A stretch of 64,000 nt of DNA from Streptomyces endocoffeicus (GCF_016741935.1 NZ_JAERRG010000003.1:434001-498000); one strand, 5' to 3'; positions 40,487-49,815 are shown, numbered from the stretch's first letter. The notes: generated from the sequence alone by a model not told the origin. A program made the numbers and translations.

Positions 40487-40532
40487 CGCAAACTGCCGAG
40501 GAAATTCGCGAGATCGACTAAAAGAGTTTGCG
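40487..40532. promoter_or_regulatory. Inverted repeat between lrp and the oxidoreductase
   Basis: CGCAAACT (40487-40494) and AGTTTGCG (40525-40532) are perfect 8-bp inverted arms with centres 38 bp apart, in an AT-richer island. The position between the divergent Lrp/AsnC gene and the ferredoxin oxidoreductase gene suggests paired Lrp-type sites that bend the DNA. Confidence 0.55.
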
Positions 40533-40581
40533 CGCGCTGTGGCGGGTTGCGCGGGTGCGCGTGGCGCGGAGCGGAGGGCCG

Positions 40582-41022
40582 ATGCCCGAGTTCGACGATG
40601 TGGACCGGCAGTTGCTGCGCATGCTGCGCGAGGACGGGCGGCGCACCTTCTCCGAGATGGCGCCGGAGGTGGGATTGTCGGTGGCCGCGGTCAAGCGCCG
40701 GGTGGACCGGCTCAAGGACACCGGGGTGATCAAGGGCTTCACGGTGCAGATCGACCACACCAAGCTGGGCTGGGGCATCGAGGCTTTCGTGGAGTTGTCC
40801 TACACCGGTACGACCCCGGTCGGGGAGATCGTCCGCACCTGCTACACGGTTCCCGAGGTGCAGGCCGTCTTCACCATCGCCGGCGACCCCGACGCCCTGG
40901 TGCACGTCCGGGTGCGGGACATCGAGCATCTGCAGCAGGTCATCGACGGTCTGCGGCGCGTCGGCCTGGTCACCGGCACCAAGACGCTGATGGTGCTGGG
41001 CTCGTGGACACGCCACGCCTGA
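40582..41022 (+). CDS. Lrp/AsnC-family regulator
   Basis: A 146-residue regulator of standard length. The N-terminal helix-turn-helix is LREDGRRTFSEMAPEVGLSV. The C-terminal ligand domain includes IKGFTVQIDHTKLGWGIEAF and VFTIAGDPDALVHVRV, typical of the amino-acid-binding RAM domain. The ATG at 40582 follows GGAGGG. Being divergent from the 2-keto-acid oxidoreductase, it probably activates or represses that gene in response to an amino acid. The reverse-strand dispersed repeat follows its stop. Confidence 0.92.
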   Translation: MPEFDDVDRQLLRMLREDGRRTFSEMAPEVGLSVAAVKRRVDRLKDTGVIKGFTVQIDHTKLGWGIEAFVELSYTGTTPVGEIVRTCYTVPEVQAVFTIAGDPDALVHVRVRDIEHLQQVIDGLRRVGLVTGTKTLMVLGSWTRHA

Positions 41023-41113
41023 CCTCTCCTGCGGATCTTTCCCCTCCCCGCTCCTTCCCGCAGCGTCGATATGCGGCTCCGCCGCGTGGCAGGGGCTCCG
41101 CTCCTGGACCCCC

Positions 41114-41200
41114 GGGGTCTGGGGCGGAGCCCCAGTTGTGGGAAGGGGCGGGGAGGGGAGCAGCCCGCCGCAGGCGCCAAGATCCGCCGGGCACCCCCTA
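41114..41200. repeat. Dispersed 87-bp repeat, copy B (inverted)
   Basis: The reverse complement of 23134-23220 with two mismatches. It begins, on the reverse strand, with the TAG stop codon of the MarR gene, exactly as copy A begins with the TAG of the binding-protein gene. The adjacent 41030-41113 region carries further GC-rich inverted segments also related to the copy A flank. It lies between convergent genes. Confidence 0.85.
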
Positions 41201-41704
41201 GGGGCGCTCCAGGCCCTCTTCGCCCTCTTCCGCGGCGAGGTTCTTCTCGACCTTCATGAGGATCCTCGCGAAGGCCTCGCGCTCGCCGTCGTCGAGCCCG
41301 TCCAGGATGTGCTCCTCCAGCCGCGCCCAGGCCTCCGCGACCTTGGGTCGCAGGGCGTAGCTCGCCTCCGAGGCCCGGACGAGCATGACGCGCCGGTCCC
41401 GCGGATCGCGGGCGCGGGTGACATGCCCGCCCTGTTCCAGCCGCCGCAGCATCAGGGTCACCGTCGACGGGTCCAGGTCGAGCGCCCTCGCCAGCTCCGA
41501 CTGCCGGACCGACCCCGCGTCCCACAGGGTCATCATCAGGAATTCCTGGCCGGAGCAGAGGCCGGTCGGGCGCAGCAGCCTGCCCCCGGCGAGGCGGTGC
41601 AGGCGGGACACCCGCGCCAGGGTCTGACTGACGTGGCCGCCGTATCCGTCCTCCGCCGCGCCGATGTGATCGGCCTCCGCCGCGCCAGGGAGCTCTGTGG
41701 TCAT
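41198..41704 (-). CDS. MarR-family transcriptional regulator
   Basis: A 168-residue winged-helix regulator. The recognition region is SVRQSELARALDLDPSTVTLMLRRLEQGG followed by the wing RARDPRDRRVMLV, the MarR hallmark. The ATG at 41704 is preferred because an in-frame TTG further upstream would overlap the palindromic operator; no clear ribosome site is seen, so it may be leaderless. It is divergent from the ene-reductase and two palindromes lie between them, consistent with repression of both genes. Confidence 0.9.
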   Translation of the reverse strand: MTTELPGAAEADHIGAAEDGYGGHVSQTLARVSRLHRLAGGRLLRPTGLCSGQEFLMMTLWDAGSVRQSELARALDLDPSTVTLMLRRLEQGGHVTRARDPRDRRVMLVRASEASYALRPKVAEAWARLEEHILDGLDDGEREAFARILMKVEKNLAAEEGEEGLERP

Positions 41705-41725
41705 GGTGGCAAGGCTATCGTGGCC

Positions 41726-41740
41726 GGCCAATCATTGGCC
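41726..41740. promoter_or_regulatory. Perfect palindrome, candidate MarR operator 1
   Basis: GGCCAAT-C-ATTGGCC is a perfect 15-bp palindrome 22 bases before the MarR start codon. The half-site CCAAT/ATTGG recurs in the second palindrome at 41774-41799. Confidence 0.75.
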
Positions 41741-41773
41741 ACCCAACGAATGGGCTATGGTGGCTTCGCCGTT

Positions 41774-41799
41774 GAGATCGTTGGTCGGCCAATGATCTC
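41774..41799. promoter_or_regulatory. 26-bp palindrome, candidate MarR operator 2
   Basis: A 26-bp palindrome with outer arms GAGATC/GATCTC and inner TTGG/CCAA, broken at two symmetric pairs. It shares the GGCCAAT half-site with operator 1 and lies 40 bases before the ene-reductase start, so one MarR protein could control both divergent genes. Confidence 0.75.
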
Positions 41800-41838
41800 G
41801 TTGCCGACCGTTATGCCCCATCGACCCCGGGAGCCGTT

Positions 41839-42903
41839 GTGTCCACACCCTTCGATCCGATCGACCTTGCCGGGCTGCGGCTCCGCAACCGCCTGGTCAT
41901 GCCCGCCATGGGGCGTGCCCGCGCCTTCGGGCCCGGCAATACGGCCACCGGCTCCATGGCCACGTACTACGCACAGCGGGCCACGGCCGGGCTGATCATC
42001 ACGGAGGGGTCGCAGCCGTCCGTGGTCGGCCAGGGCTTCCCCCACACCCCGGGGCTGCACAGCGCCGGGCAGATCGCCGCCTGGCGCCGCGTCACCGACG
42101 CGGTGCACGCCGAGGGCGGGGTGGTCTTCGCCCAGATCTCGCACGTCGGCAGGGTCGGCGACCCCGGTCTGCTGCCGGAGGGACTGGTACAGGTCGCTCC
42201 CTCGGCCGTCGCCGCACCCGGCCGGCTGTTCACCGCCGACGGGATGAAGGACTTCACCACCCCACGCGAGCTGAGCTCCCAGGAGGTGCGGGAGACGATC
42301 GCGGATTTCGCCCAGGCGGCACGCAACGCCGTCGAGGCGGGGTTCGACGGGGTCGAACTGCACGCCGCCTACGGCTACTTGATCCACCAGTTCCTCGCCC
42401 CCAGCTCCAATCTGCGCACCGATGAATGGGGTGGCTCGATCGAGGGCCGGATCCGGTTCGCGGCCGAGGTGGTCGCGGCCGTGTCGGCGGCCATCGGAGC
42501 GCGGCGCACCGGGATACGGATCTCGCCGGGGATTCGCTACAACGGCATCGAGGAGCCCGACATCGAGGCCACGTACGTCCAGCTGGTCCGCCGCCTGAAC
42601 GAGACCGGCCCCGCCTATCTGCACATCGTCGAGGACTCCCGCGATCTGACCGGCATCCTCCGCAAGGAGTTCTCGGGAACCCTCGTCCTCAACCCCGCGA
42701 CGGACGGGTTCACCGGTGCGGAGGAGTTGGCGCTCATCGAGGACGGTACGGCCGACCTGCTGTCCTTCGGGGCGCTCTTCCTCGCCAACCCCGACCTTCC
42801 GGCCCGGCTGCGAGCGGGCGGACCGTACAACACACCGGACGAGACGACCTACTACGGCGGCACCGACAAGGGGTACCTCGACTACCCGTACCTGACCGCC
42901 TGA
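41839..42903 (+). CDS. Old-yellow-enzyme-family alkene reductase
   Basis: A 354-residue FMN-dependent ene-reductase. Clear marks are DLAGLRLRNRLVMPAMGRAR at the start, FDGVELHAAYGYLIHQFLAP followed by SSNLRTDEWGGSIEGR, and the C-terminal LLSFGALFLANPDLPARL. It would reduce activated C=C bonds, often in detoxification. The GTG at 41839 follows CGGGAG. The divergent MarR gene and two palindromes suggest induction by an electrophile. Confidence 0.93.
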   Translation: MSTPFDPIDLAGLRLRNRLVMPAMGRARAFGPGNTATGSMATYYAQRATAGLIITEGSQPSVVGQGFPHTPGLHSAGQIAAWRRVTDAVHAEGGVVFAQISHVGRVGDPGLLPEGLVQVAPSAVAAPGRLFTADGMKDFTTPRELSSQEVRETIADFAQAARNAVEAGFDGVELHAAYGYLIHQFLAPSSNLRTDEWGGSIEGRIRFAAEVVAAVSAAIGARRTGIRISPGIRYNGIEEPDIEATYVQLVRRLNETGPAYLHIVEDSRDLTGILRKEFSGTLVLNPATDGFTGAEELALIEDGTADLLSFGALFLANPDLPARLRAGGPYNTPDETTYYGGTDKGYLDYPYLTA

Positions 42904-42927
42904 GGGCCGGCCCTCCTGGCCACGTTC

Positions 42928-43833
42928 GTGGCTATGCTCGATGTGGTGTGTGACGCTCCTGATTTCGACCTCGAGCCGTATACCGGATTCGACGCGAACC
43001 CCTATGTCGAGCGGACGTTCAGCAGCTGGGACGGGCTCGGCTGGCGGTCGTTGCTGCTGCAGCGGTTCGATCACACCGCGCGGGTCGAGCGGATGGCGTT
43101 GCCCGCCACCGAGGATCTGCACCTCGTCCTGACCGTCGCGGGCGACGCGGCCATGGAGACCTGTACCGGTGGGCGCCGGCGGCAGCGGCATTGGACACCG
43201 GGGCAGCTCGATATGGCGGTTCCGGGCGTGGCGTCGGTACGCCGCTATCGGTCCGTGGTCCCCATGCGGACCCTCCAGGTGCACATTCCACGCGTCACCG
43301 TCGCCCGTACGGTCGAGCAATTGGGCGGGGAGCGCGTCGACTACGAGCGGATGGCCGCCGCGGTGGCCTCGGGGGATCCGCTCGTCGAGCACACCATGCG
43401 GTCGTTGGGCGCGGCCGGCGAAGCCGACGATCTGTACGCGGAGTCCGCGGCGACGTTCCTCGCCGTGCATGTGCTCAGCCGCGGCGTCCGGCCGCCGAAG
43501 CTGGACCGGTCGGGCGCCGCCGGGCCCTGGACGCACAAGGCCGTGGCGATGATGCGGGACCGGCTGGGCGGCCCCCTGACGGTGGCGGACCTGGCGGCCG
43601 AGGCCGGCTTCAGCGTGTATCACTTCATCCGGGCCTTCAAGGACGCCACGGGCGAGACACCCCACCGCTATCTCACCCGGCTGCGGATCGAGGAGGCGCA
43701 GCGGCTGCTCCGGGCGGGTGGGCTGTCCGTCGCCCAAGTGGCCACGCGGTGCGGATTCGGCAGCCCCGGCTCACTGTCCACGGCGTTCCTGCGGCATACG
43801 GGCGTACGGCCGTCGGCCTATCGCAATCGCTGA
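42928..43833 (+). CDS. AraC-family transcriptional regulator
   Basis: A protein of about 300 residues with a C-terminal AraC/XylS domain: GPLTVADLAAEAGFSVYHFI, FKDATGETPHRYLTRLRIEEA and VAQVATRCGFGSPGSLSTAF. The N-terminal 190 residues are a cupin-like effector domain. The start is uncertain. GTG 42928 gives the longest form, while a TATGCT -10 element at 42933 followed by GTG 42943 or 42946 would suit a leaderless start. The epoxide hydrolase follows 59 bases later on the same strand and may be its target. Confidence 0.88.
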   Translation: MAMLDVVCDAPDFDLEPYTGFDANPYVERTFSSWDGLGWRSLLLQRFDHTARVERMALPATEDLHLVLTVAGDAAMETCTGGRRRQRHWTPGQLDMAVPGVASVRRYRSVVPMRTLQVHIPRVTVARTVEQLGGERVDYERMAAAVASGDPLVEHTMRSLGAAGEADDLYAESAATFLAVHVLSRGVRPPKLDRSGAAGPWTHKAVAMMRDRLGGPLTVADLAAEAGFSVYHFIRAFKDATGETPHRYLTRLRIEEAQRLLRAGGLSVAQVATRCGFGSPGSLSTAFLRHTGVRPSAYRNR

Positions 43834-43892
43834 TCGCTGGACGGCAATCGCGCGCATTCCCGTGGCCCCGGGGCGCTTCTAGCGTTCATGGC

Positions 43893-45074
43893 GTGCCAAC
43901 TTCCTCACCGGGCGGAGTGACGCCCGACATCGAACCCTTCGCCATCTCCGTTCCCGACGCCGACCTCGACGATCTGCGCCTGCGGCTGGAGCGGGTCCGG
44001 CTGCCCGAATCGGAGACCGTGGCGGACGCGTCCCAAGGTGTGCCGCTGGACCATATGCGGGCGCTCCTCGCGGCGCTGCGCGAGCTGGACTGGCGGGCAC
44101 GCGAGAAGGCGTGGAACGCCATCGGCCACTTCCGTACGGTCATCGACGGCCTGGAGCTGGCCTTCTGGCACGTCCGGTCCCCGGAGCCCGGGGCGATGCC
44201 CCTGCTGCTGACGCATGGCTGGCCCGGGTCGATCCTGGAGTTCGAGCAGGTCATCGGCCCGCTCACCGATCCGGTCGCGCATGGTGGCGACCGGGCCGAC
44301 GCCTTCGACGTCGTCGTTCCGTCACTGCCCGGCTTCGGCTTCAGCGGCCGTCCCGCGCGGACCGGTTGGAACCCCGCGCGGACCGCCGACGCCTGGGCGA
44401 CGCTGATGAGCCGGCTGGGCTATGACCGCTTCGGCGCACACGGTGGCGACTGGGGCGCGTTCATCAGCACCGAGCTGGCCCGGCGCTTCCCCTCGCGGGT
44501 GGCCGGCCTGCACCTGACGATGCCGGTGGCCTCACCGCTTCCGCGAGACCGCGACACCGCCACCCCGGCGGAGGCGCGGATGATCGAACGGCGTGATCTG
44601 CACCTGGCCGACGGCTATGGATTCGGCATCCAGATGGGCACCCGGCCGCAGACCCTCGGCTACGCCCTGGTCGACTCGCCCGCCGGACTGGCCGCCTGGC
44701 TCGGCGAGAAGTTCGCCGCCTACGCCGACACCCGGGCCGAGGCGGGCGGGGGAGTGAGCCTTGACCGGCAGGCCGAAGGCATCGCCCTGTACTGGCTCAC
44801 CGGGACGGGGGCGTCCAGCGCCCGCTGGTACTGGGAGGCGCTGCGCTGGACACCGCGCGGCGCCGAGGAGGAGAACGCCCTGCCGGTGACCGTGCCGACC
44901 GCGTGCACCCTGTTCCCGGCCGAGCCCTGGCCCACGGCCGAACGCTGGGCCGGGCGGCGCTATACGGATCTGCGGTCCTGGCACGAGATGGAGCTGGGCG
45001 GCCACTTCCCCGGACTGGAGCAGCCCGAGACGCTGGTGCGGGAGGTGCGGGACGCCTTCCGCGGTGTGCGGTGA
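43893..45074 (+). CDS. Epoxide hydrolase, EHN-domain alpha/beta hydrolase
   Basis: A 393-residue microsomal-type epoxide hydrolase. The N-terminal EHN region has PFAISVPDADLDDLRLRLER and NAIGHFRTVIDGLELAFWHV. The core has oxyanion HGWPGSILEF, nucleophile Asp in AHGGDWGAFIS, and C-terminal His in GGHFPGLEQPE. It opens epoxides to diols in the cytoplasm. The GTG at 43893 lies 7 bases after a TAGCGT -10-like element and has no ribosome site, so a leaderless start is likely. Confidence 0.92.
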   Translation: MPTSSPGGVTPDIEPFAISVPDADLDDLRLRLERVRLPESETVADASQGVPLDHMRALLAALRELDWRAREKAWNAIGHFRTVIDGLELAFWHVRSPEPGAMPLLLTHGWPGSILEFEQVIGPLTDPVAHGGDRADAFDVVVPSLPGFGFSGRPARTGWNPARTADAWATLMSRLGYDRFGAHGGDWGAFISTELARRFPSRVAGLHLTMPVASPLPRDRDTATPAEARMIERRDLHLADGYGFGIQMGTRPQTLGYALVDSPAGLAAWLGEKFAAYADTRAEAGGGVSLDRQAEGIALYWLTGTGASSARWYWEALRWTPRGAEEENALPVTVPTACTLFPAEPWPTAERWAGRRYTDLRSWHEMELGGHFPGLEQPETLVREVRDAFRGVR

Positions 45075-45098
45075 CGGAAGGGGTGCGCCAAGCCGCTC

Positions 45099-46031
45099 TC
45101 AGACCGCGTGCGTCACGGTGAACCGCTCGACGGCGTCCCACAGTTCGCGCTCGCGCCGCGGGTCGTAGGACTCCTCCGACGACCGCGCCACCCGGGCGCG
45201 GTCGACGTAGGAGCCGGTCGGTGCCGGGGTCGTGCCCAGCACGACATCGGCGAGGTAGCGGCCCGCGGCGCCGCGGCCGGTGGCGAACGGCGTGAGGACC
45301 ATCACCGGCAGGACCCGCCGCATGGCGAAGCGGGAGAGCGGACCGGCATTGCGGGCGAGACCGGTGCCGGGGACGAAACCGGGGTTGTACGCGATGACGT
45401 CGATCCCGGCCGGAAGCCTCCGCGCGTACTCGTGCACGAGGTGGATGGCGGCCAGCTTGCTCGTCGAGTACGCGGTGCGCCCGCCCGCCGTGCCGGCCGG
45501 CTTGGCGAAGGCGCCCGGACGGGCGAGGACATCGGGAGAGTTCCAGACCGGGCCGGGCACCATGCCCAGGTTGTGCCTGAAGTCCCCGAAATGGGTGTCG
45601 CTGACGGTGATCACGACCCGGGCGGGCGCGGTGAAGCGGTCCTGGAGCACCCGGACGAAGAGATGGTTGGCCAGTACGTTGATGGCGAAGGTGGCCTCGT
45701 ACCCGTCGGGGGATTCGGTCAGCGCGTTGGTGTACTGCATCCCCGCGTTGCCCACGAAGCCGCGCAGCGGTGGCAGATCACCGCGCTCCAGCCGGTCATG
45801 GATCTCGGTGGCGGCGGAGCGGACGCTCTGGAGCGAGCCGAGGTCCGCCGGGACGTACGAGACCGTACGCCCGCCCGTGGCGAGCTCCTCGGCGAGCCGG
45901 GCGCCGGAGGACGCGCGGGCCACGACGAGGAGGTGCGCGTCGGGCGACCGGCGCACGATGTTTTCCGCGGCGACGCGCCCGATCCCGCGGCTCGCGCCCG
46001 TCATCACGATGGTGTGCTCCGAAACAGACAT
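45099..46031 (-). CDS. SDR-family oxidoreductase (retinol-dehydrogenase-like length)
   Basis: A 310-residue SDR, longer than classical ones. It has TGASRGIG, the FVGNAGMQY segment, Ser in VITVSDTHF and Tyr/Lys in [14 protein letters not shown]. The extra C-terminal stretch ([17 protein letters not shown]) is typical of longer SDRs acting on hydrophobic or xenobiotic carbonyls. AAGGAG precedes ATG 46031. It is divergent from an XRE-type regulator, a frequent actinobacterial pairing that suggests control by that protein. Confidence 0.9.
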   Translation of the reverse strand: MSVSEHTIVMTGASRGIGRVAAENIVRRSPDAHLLVVARASSGARLAEELATGGRTVSYVPADLGSLQSVRSAATEIHDRLERGDLPPLRGFVGNAGMQYTNALTESPDGYEATFAINVLANHLFVRVLQDRFTAPARVVITVSDTHFGDFRHNLGMVPGPVWNSPDVLARPGAFAKPAGTAGGRTAYSTSKLAAIHLVHEYARRLPAGIDVIAYNPGFVPGTGLARNAGPLSRFAMRRVLPVMVLTPFATGRGAAGRYLADVVLGTTPAPTGSYVDRARVARSSEESYDPRRERELWDAVERFTVTHAV

Positions 46032-46181
46032 GGAAGGCTCCTTCATGGTCGGCCGATGGCGCCCGGTCCGGGCGCGGCGGCTCCACGTTCGCCGCCCCCG
46101 TCGACGCCGACCAGTGCCGTCCCCGTCACTAGGACCGGCAGTACCCAGGCTCATCCGGCGCCGCGCGGCGAGAATGGCCCC

Positions 46182-47099
46182 ATGGCTTCCTCCCGCTCCG
46201 ACTTCGCCGCGCTCCTGCGCGCCTGGCGCGACCGCCTCGCCCCGGCCGACGCCGGCTTCACCCCGAAGGCGAGCCGCCGCGCGCCGGGGCTGCGCCGCGA
46301 GGAGCTCGCCGAGCTGGCCGGGCTCTCCGTCGACTACATCCTGCGTCTGGAGCAGGGACGCGCGAAGCACCCCTCGGACCAGGTCGTCGGCGCCCTCGCC
46401 CGCGCCCTCCAGCTGTCCCGCGCCGAACGCGACCAGCTGTACCGGAGCGCCGGGCTGCTGCCACCGCGGGACGGGACGGTCAGCGACCATGTGCCCCCGG
46501 GCATCCAGCGGCTCGCGGCGCGCCTGGGCGACGTCCCGATCGGGGTGTTCACCGCCGACTGGACCCTGGTGTGGTGGAACGCCATGTGGAGCGCCCTGCA
46601 CGGCGACCCCACCGTCCTCCCGGCCGCCGAACGCAACCTGGCCCGCGCCCTGTTCGGCACCGGTGCCGCCCGCGACCCGGTGCTCCGCGTCCGGCCCGAG
46701 CGCGGACGCGACACCTTCGAAACCTCGATCGTGGCCGACCTCAAGGACGCCGTCTCCCGCTACCCCGCCGACCCCCGGCTCGCCCGCCTGGTGCGGGAAC
46801 TACGGGCGGAGTCCGAGGCCTTCGCCCGTCACTGGGCCGCCCGGACGACCGCCGCCCAGCACACCTCCGACCGCAAGACGATCCGGCATCCGGAGATCGG
46901 CGACATCGTGCTCGACTGCGATGTGCTCATCGTCCCCGGCGCGGATCTGCGCATGGTCACCTACACGGCGGCGACCGGAAGCGGCGACGCGGGCAAGCTG
47001 GACCTGCTGCGCGTCACCGGTCCCGGCCGCTCTTCCGGGTCAGGACGCGGGCAGCTCACCGCGGACCGTACGGGCCGCGGTGACCAGGTTCTCCAGTGA
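46182..47099 (+). CDS. XRE-family regulator with MmyB-like ligand domain
   Basis: A 305-residue protein. The N-terminal helix-turn-helix region reads [20 protein letters not shown] and [20 protein letters not shown]. The rest matches the MmyB-like ligand-binding domain ([20 protein letters not shown], ending GKLDLLRV). ATG 46182 lies 6 bases after GAGAAT, so it may be leaderless. Its last 60 bases overlap the end of the convergent metE gene; the conserved domain ends before the overlap, so the tail may be an extension lacking function. Confidence 0.88.
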   Translation: MASSRSDFAALLRAWRDRLAPADAGFTPKASRRAPGLRREELAELAGLSVDYILRLEQGRAKHPSDQVVGALARALQLSRAERDQLYRSAGLLPPRDGTVSDHVPPGIQRLAARLGDVPIGVFTADWTLVWWNAMWSALHGDPTVLPAAERNLARALFGTGAARDPVLRVRPERGRDTFETSIVADLKDAVSRYPADPRLARLVRELRAESEAFARHWAARTTAAQHTSDRKTIRHPEIGDIVLDCDVLIVPGADLRMVTYTAATGSGDAGKLDLLRVTGPGRSSGSGRGQLTADRTGRGDQVLQ

Positions 47100-49358
47100 A
47101 GCGCGGGTCTCCGGCCAGCCGCGGGTCTTCAGACCGCAGTCGGGGTTGACCCACAGCCGCTCGGCGGGGATGGCCTTCAGGCCCGTCCGCAGCAGTTCGG
47201 CCGCCTCCTCCGCGCTGGGCACCCGCGGGGAGTGGATGTCGTACACCCCGGGCCCGGCCTCGCGCGGATAGCCGTGGGCGGCGAGCTCGCGGGCCACCTG
47301 CATATGGGAGCGGGCGGCCTCCAGACTGATGACATCGGCGTCGAGGTCGTCGATCGCCTGGACGATGTCGCCGAACTCGGCGTAGCACATATGGGTGTGG
47401 ATCTGGGTGTCGGGGCGTACCCCGCCGGTGGTGAGCCGGAAGGCCCCGGTCGCCCAGGCCAGATAGCCGGGCCGGTCGGCGGTGCGCAGGGGCAGGGTCT
47501 CGCGCAGCGCGGGCTCGTCCACCTGGATGACCGAGGTCCCGGCCGCCTCCAGGTCGTTCACCTCGTCGCGCAGGGCGAGGGCGACCTGGCGCGCGGTGTC
47601 GCCACGGGGCTGGTCGTCGCGGACGAAGGACCACGCGAGCATGGTGACCGGGCCGGTGAGCATGCCCTTGACCGGGCGGTCGGTGAGGGACTGGGCGTAC
47701 GCCGTCCAGCGCACCGTCATCGGCTCGGGGCGCGAGATGTCACCGGCCAGGATCGGCGGGCGGACGTAACGGGTGCCGTAGGACTGGACCCAGCCGTGCT
47801 GGGTGGTCAGATAGCCGGTGAGCCGCTCGGCGAAGTACTGGACCATGTCGTTGCGCTCGGCCTCGCCGTGCACCAGCACATCCAGGCCGGTCTGCTCCTG
47901 GAAGGAGATCACCTCCTGGATCTCGGCCCTGATGCGCTCCTCGTACCCGGCCGGGTCGATCCGGCCCTGGCGCAGATCGGCGCGGGCGGTGCGGAGTTCG
48001 CCGGTCTGCGGGAAGGAGCCGATGGTGGTGGTCGGCAGCGGCGGCAGGCGGAGGTGGGCGCGCTGCGCCGCGGTGCGCCCGGCGTACGGCTGGGAGCGGC
48101 GGGCGTCGTCCCCGGTGACCGCGGCGGCGCGGGCGCGGACGGCGGGGTCGCGGGTGATGGGGGAGCCCGCGCGGGAGGCGAGGTCGGCCCGGTTCGCGGC
48201 CAGCTCGGCGCTGATCGAACCGGTGCCGCGGGCCAGGCCCTTGGCGAGGGTGACGATCTCCGCTGTCTTCTGCCGGGCGAAGGCCAGCCAGCGCAGGATC
48301 TGCGGTTCGATGTCCCGCTCGGCCGCCGTGTCGAGGGGGACGTGCAGCAGCGAGCAGGAGGCGGCCACATCGACCCGGTCCGCCAGGCCCAGCAGGGTGC
48401 CGAGCGTGGCCAGGGACTTCGCCAGGTCGTTGACCCAGATGTTGCGGCCGTTGACGACCCCGGCGACCAGCCGCTTGCGGGGCAGCCCGCCGACGGCGGC
48501 CAGCGCGTCCAGCTGCGCCGCGGCGGCCTCGGTGAAGTCCAGCGCCAGCCCCTCGACCGGGGCCTTGGCCAGCACCGGCAGCGCCTCGCCGAGGCGGTCG
48601 AAGTACGAGGCGACCAGCAGCTTCGGGCGGTCGGTGAGGGCGCCGAGGTCACGGTAGGCGCGCCCGGCCGCGTGTCGTTCGGCGGGGGTGCGGTCCTGGA
48701 CCAGGGCCGGCTCGTCGAGCTGCGCCCACTCGGCACCGGCCGCCCGCAGATCGGCCAGGACCTCGGCGTACACCGGAAGCAGCCGGTCCAGGAGGGTGAG
48801 CGGCTCGAAGCCGGCGGGCGCGCCGGGCGCGGGCTTGGCGAGGAGGAGGTAGGTGACGGGGCCGACGAGGACCGGCCGCGCGGTCAGCCCGAGGGCGATG
48901 GCCTCCTTGAGCTCCGCGACCTGCTTGGCGGAGTCGGCAGCGAACACCGTGTCCGGACCCAGTTCGGGGACCAGATAGTGGTAGTTGGTGTCGAACCACT
49001 TGGTCATCTCCAGCGGCGCCACGTCCTGAGTGCCCCGCGCCATCGCGAAGTACCCGTCGAGCGGGTCGGCGGCGACGGCGGCCCGGTGGCGGTCGGGGAT
49101 GGCGCCGACCATGACGGTGGTGTCCAGCACATGGTCGTAGTACGAGAAGTCGCCCGTGGGGACTTCGTCGATGCCCGCGCCGGTCAGTTGGAGCCAGTTG
49201 GCGCGGCGCAGCCCGGCTGCGGTGGCCCTCAGCGCGCCGGCGGTGACGCGGCCCTTCCAGTAACCCTCGATCGCCTTCTTCAGTTCCCGGTCAGGGCCCT
49301 GGCGGGGGTAGCCGTACACGGTGGCCCGTGCCGCCGCGGCCGCGGACTTGGTGGTCAC
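47040..49358 (-). CDS. metE: Cobalamin-independent methionine synthase
   Basis: A 772-residue MetE of normal length with both barrels. The N-terminal half starts [20 protein letters not shown]. The C-terminal catalytic half has [32 protein letters not shown], zinc ligands in [10 protein letters not shown] and [11 protein letters not shown]. It transfers a methyl group from methyltetrahydrofolate polyglutamate to homocysteine in the cytoplasm. The GTG at 49358 follows AAGGAG. A cobalamin riboswitch lies upstream on the same strand, so the gene should be off when B12 is available. Its end overlaps the convergent XRE gene by 60 bases. Confidence 0.97.
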   Translation of the reverse strand: MTTKSAAAAARATVYGYPRQGPDRELKKAIEGYWKGRVTAGALRATAAGLRRANWLQLTGAGIDEVPTGDFSYYDHVLDTTVMVGAIPDRHRAAVAADPLDGYFAMARGTQDVAPLEMTKWFDTNYHYLVPELGPDTVFAADSAKQVAELKEAIALGLTARPVLVGPVTYLLLAKPAPGAPAGFEPLTLLDRLLPVYAEVLADLRAAGAEWAQLDEPALVQDRTPAERHAAGRAYRDLGALTDRPKLLVASYFDRLGEALPVLAKAPVEGLALDFTEAAAAQLDALAAVGGLPRKRLVAGVVNGRNIWVNDLAKSLATLGTLLGLADRVDVAASCSLLHVPLDTAAERDIEPQILRWLAFARQKTAEIVTLAKGLARGTGSISAELAANRADLASRAGSPITRDPAVRARAAAVTGDDARRSQPYAGRTAAQRAHLRLPPLPTTTIGSFPQTGELRTARADLRQGRIDPAGYEERIRAEIQEVISFQEQTGLDVLVHGEAERNDMVQYFAERLTGYLTTQHGWVQSYGTRYVRPPILAGDISRPEPMTVRWTAYAQSLTDRPVKGMLTGPVTMLAWSFVRDDQPRGDTARQVALALRDEVNDLEAAGTSVIQVDEPALRETLPLRTADRPGYLAWATGAFRLTTGGVRPDTQIHTHMCYAEFGDIVQAIDDLDADVISLEAARSHMQVARELAAHGYPREAGPGVYDIHSPRVPSAEEAAELLRTGLKAIPAERLWVNPDCGLKTRGWPETRASLENLVTAARTVRGELPAS

Positions 49359-49540
49359 GGAGATCTCCTTCGCGAGATGAATCCCTGAGGTCCCGGCGAC
49401 GGGAGGAGAGCGCGAAGGGTGACGGACCGGACGCCACGATCTCGCGCGGCAGGCGCGCGGTCGTCCGTCTGGTGCATGTTCGCCGACCCGCCCTCGAGGT
49501 CACCGGGATGTCCGCGCACGGGTGGTCCGCACGCGGGCAG

Positions 49541-49745
49541 ATGGCAGGTCTTCGGACTCACGGGCGCGTCCTCCTCAGGAGGACACCTACTGGCCGTCGC
49601 TTCCCAGGTCCCTCTCACCGGACCCAGTGCGTATGACGGCGGTCGTTCCCGCTCACCGCTGCGGGGCAGTCCCGGATTTCCACCGGGTTCCCTCTTGCGA
49701 CGCGTCCCGCCTGGCGGACGGGGCGAACCAGCTGCACCGGCCAGC
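49541..49745 (-). promoter_or_regulatory. Cobalamin riboswitch upstream of metE
   Basis: Read on the reverse strand, the segment shows the conserved cobalamin-aptamer order: GAGGGAACCCGGTG, GGAAATCCGGGACTGCCCC then GCAGCGGTGAG, CTGGGAAGCGACGGCCAGTA, and finally the B12 box GAGTCCGAAGACCTGCC (rev. comp. at 49543-49560). Such elements repress B12-independent isozymes when adenosylcobalamin is present. About 180 bases of leader separate the box from the metE start and should hold the expression platform, which I cannot define. Confidence 0.93.
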
Positions 49746-49758
49746 CTACGGCATGGGA

Positions 49759-49785
49759 AACCCCCGGCCGCGTCGGCCGGGGGTT
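49759..49785. terminator. 11-bp hairpin after the small secreted protein gene
   Basis: AACCCCCGGCC (49759-49769) pairs with GGCCGGGGGTT (49775-49785) around a 5-base loop. It lies downstream of the small secreted-protein gene on the reverse strand and upstream of the riboswitch, so it should insulate the two transcripts. Confidence 0.85.
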
Positions 49786-49815
49786 CCGCCCCTCACGGGC
49801 TCGTGGCGCGGGGGG

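Noticed and set aside
40396..41016. Upstream extension of the indolepyruvate oxidoreductase frame
   Set aside because: It would run antisense through the divergent Lrp/AsnC gene; ATG 40395 has a GAGGAGG site and starts with family-like sequence.
23134..41200. Composite transposon bounded by the inverted 87-bp repeats
   Set aside because: No transposase lies between them, the copies sit exactly at gene ends, and the GC-rich hairpin structure suits a dispersed intergenic repeat better.
49355..49618. Leader peptide gene between riboswitch and metE
   Set aside because: The frame overlaps the aptamer and the metE start and has no ribosome site or family motif.
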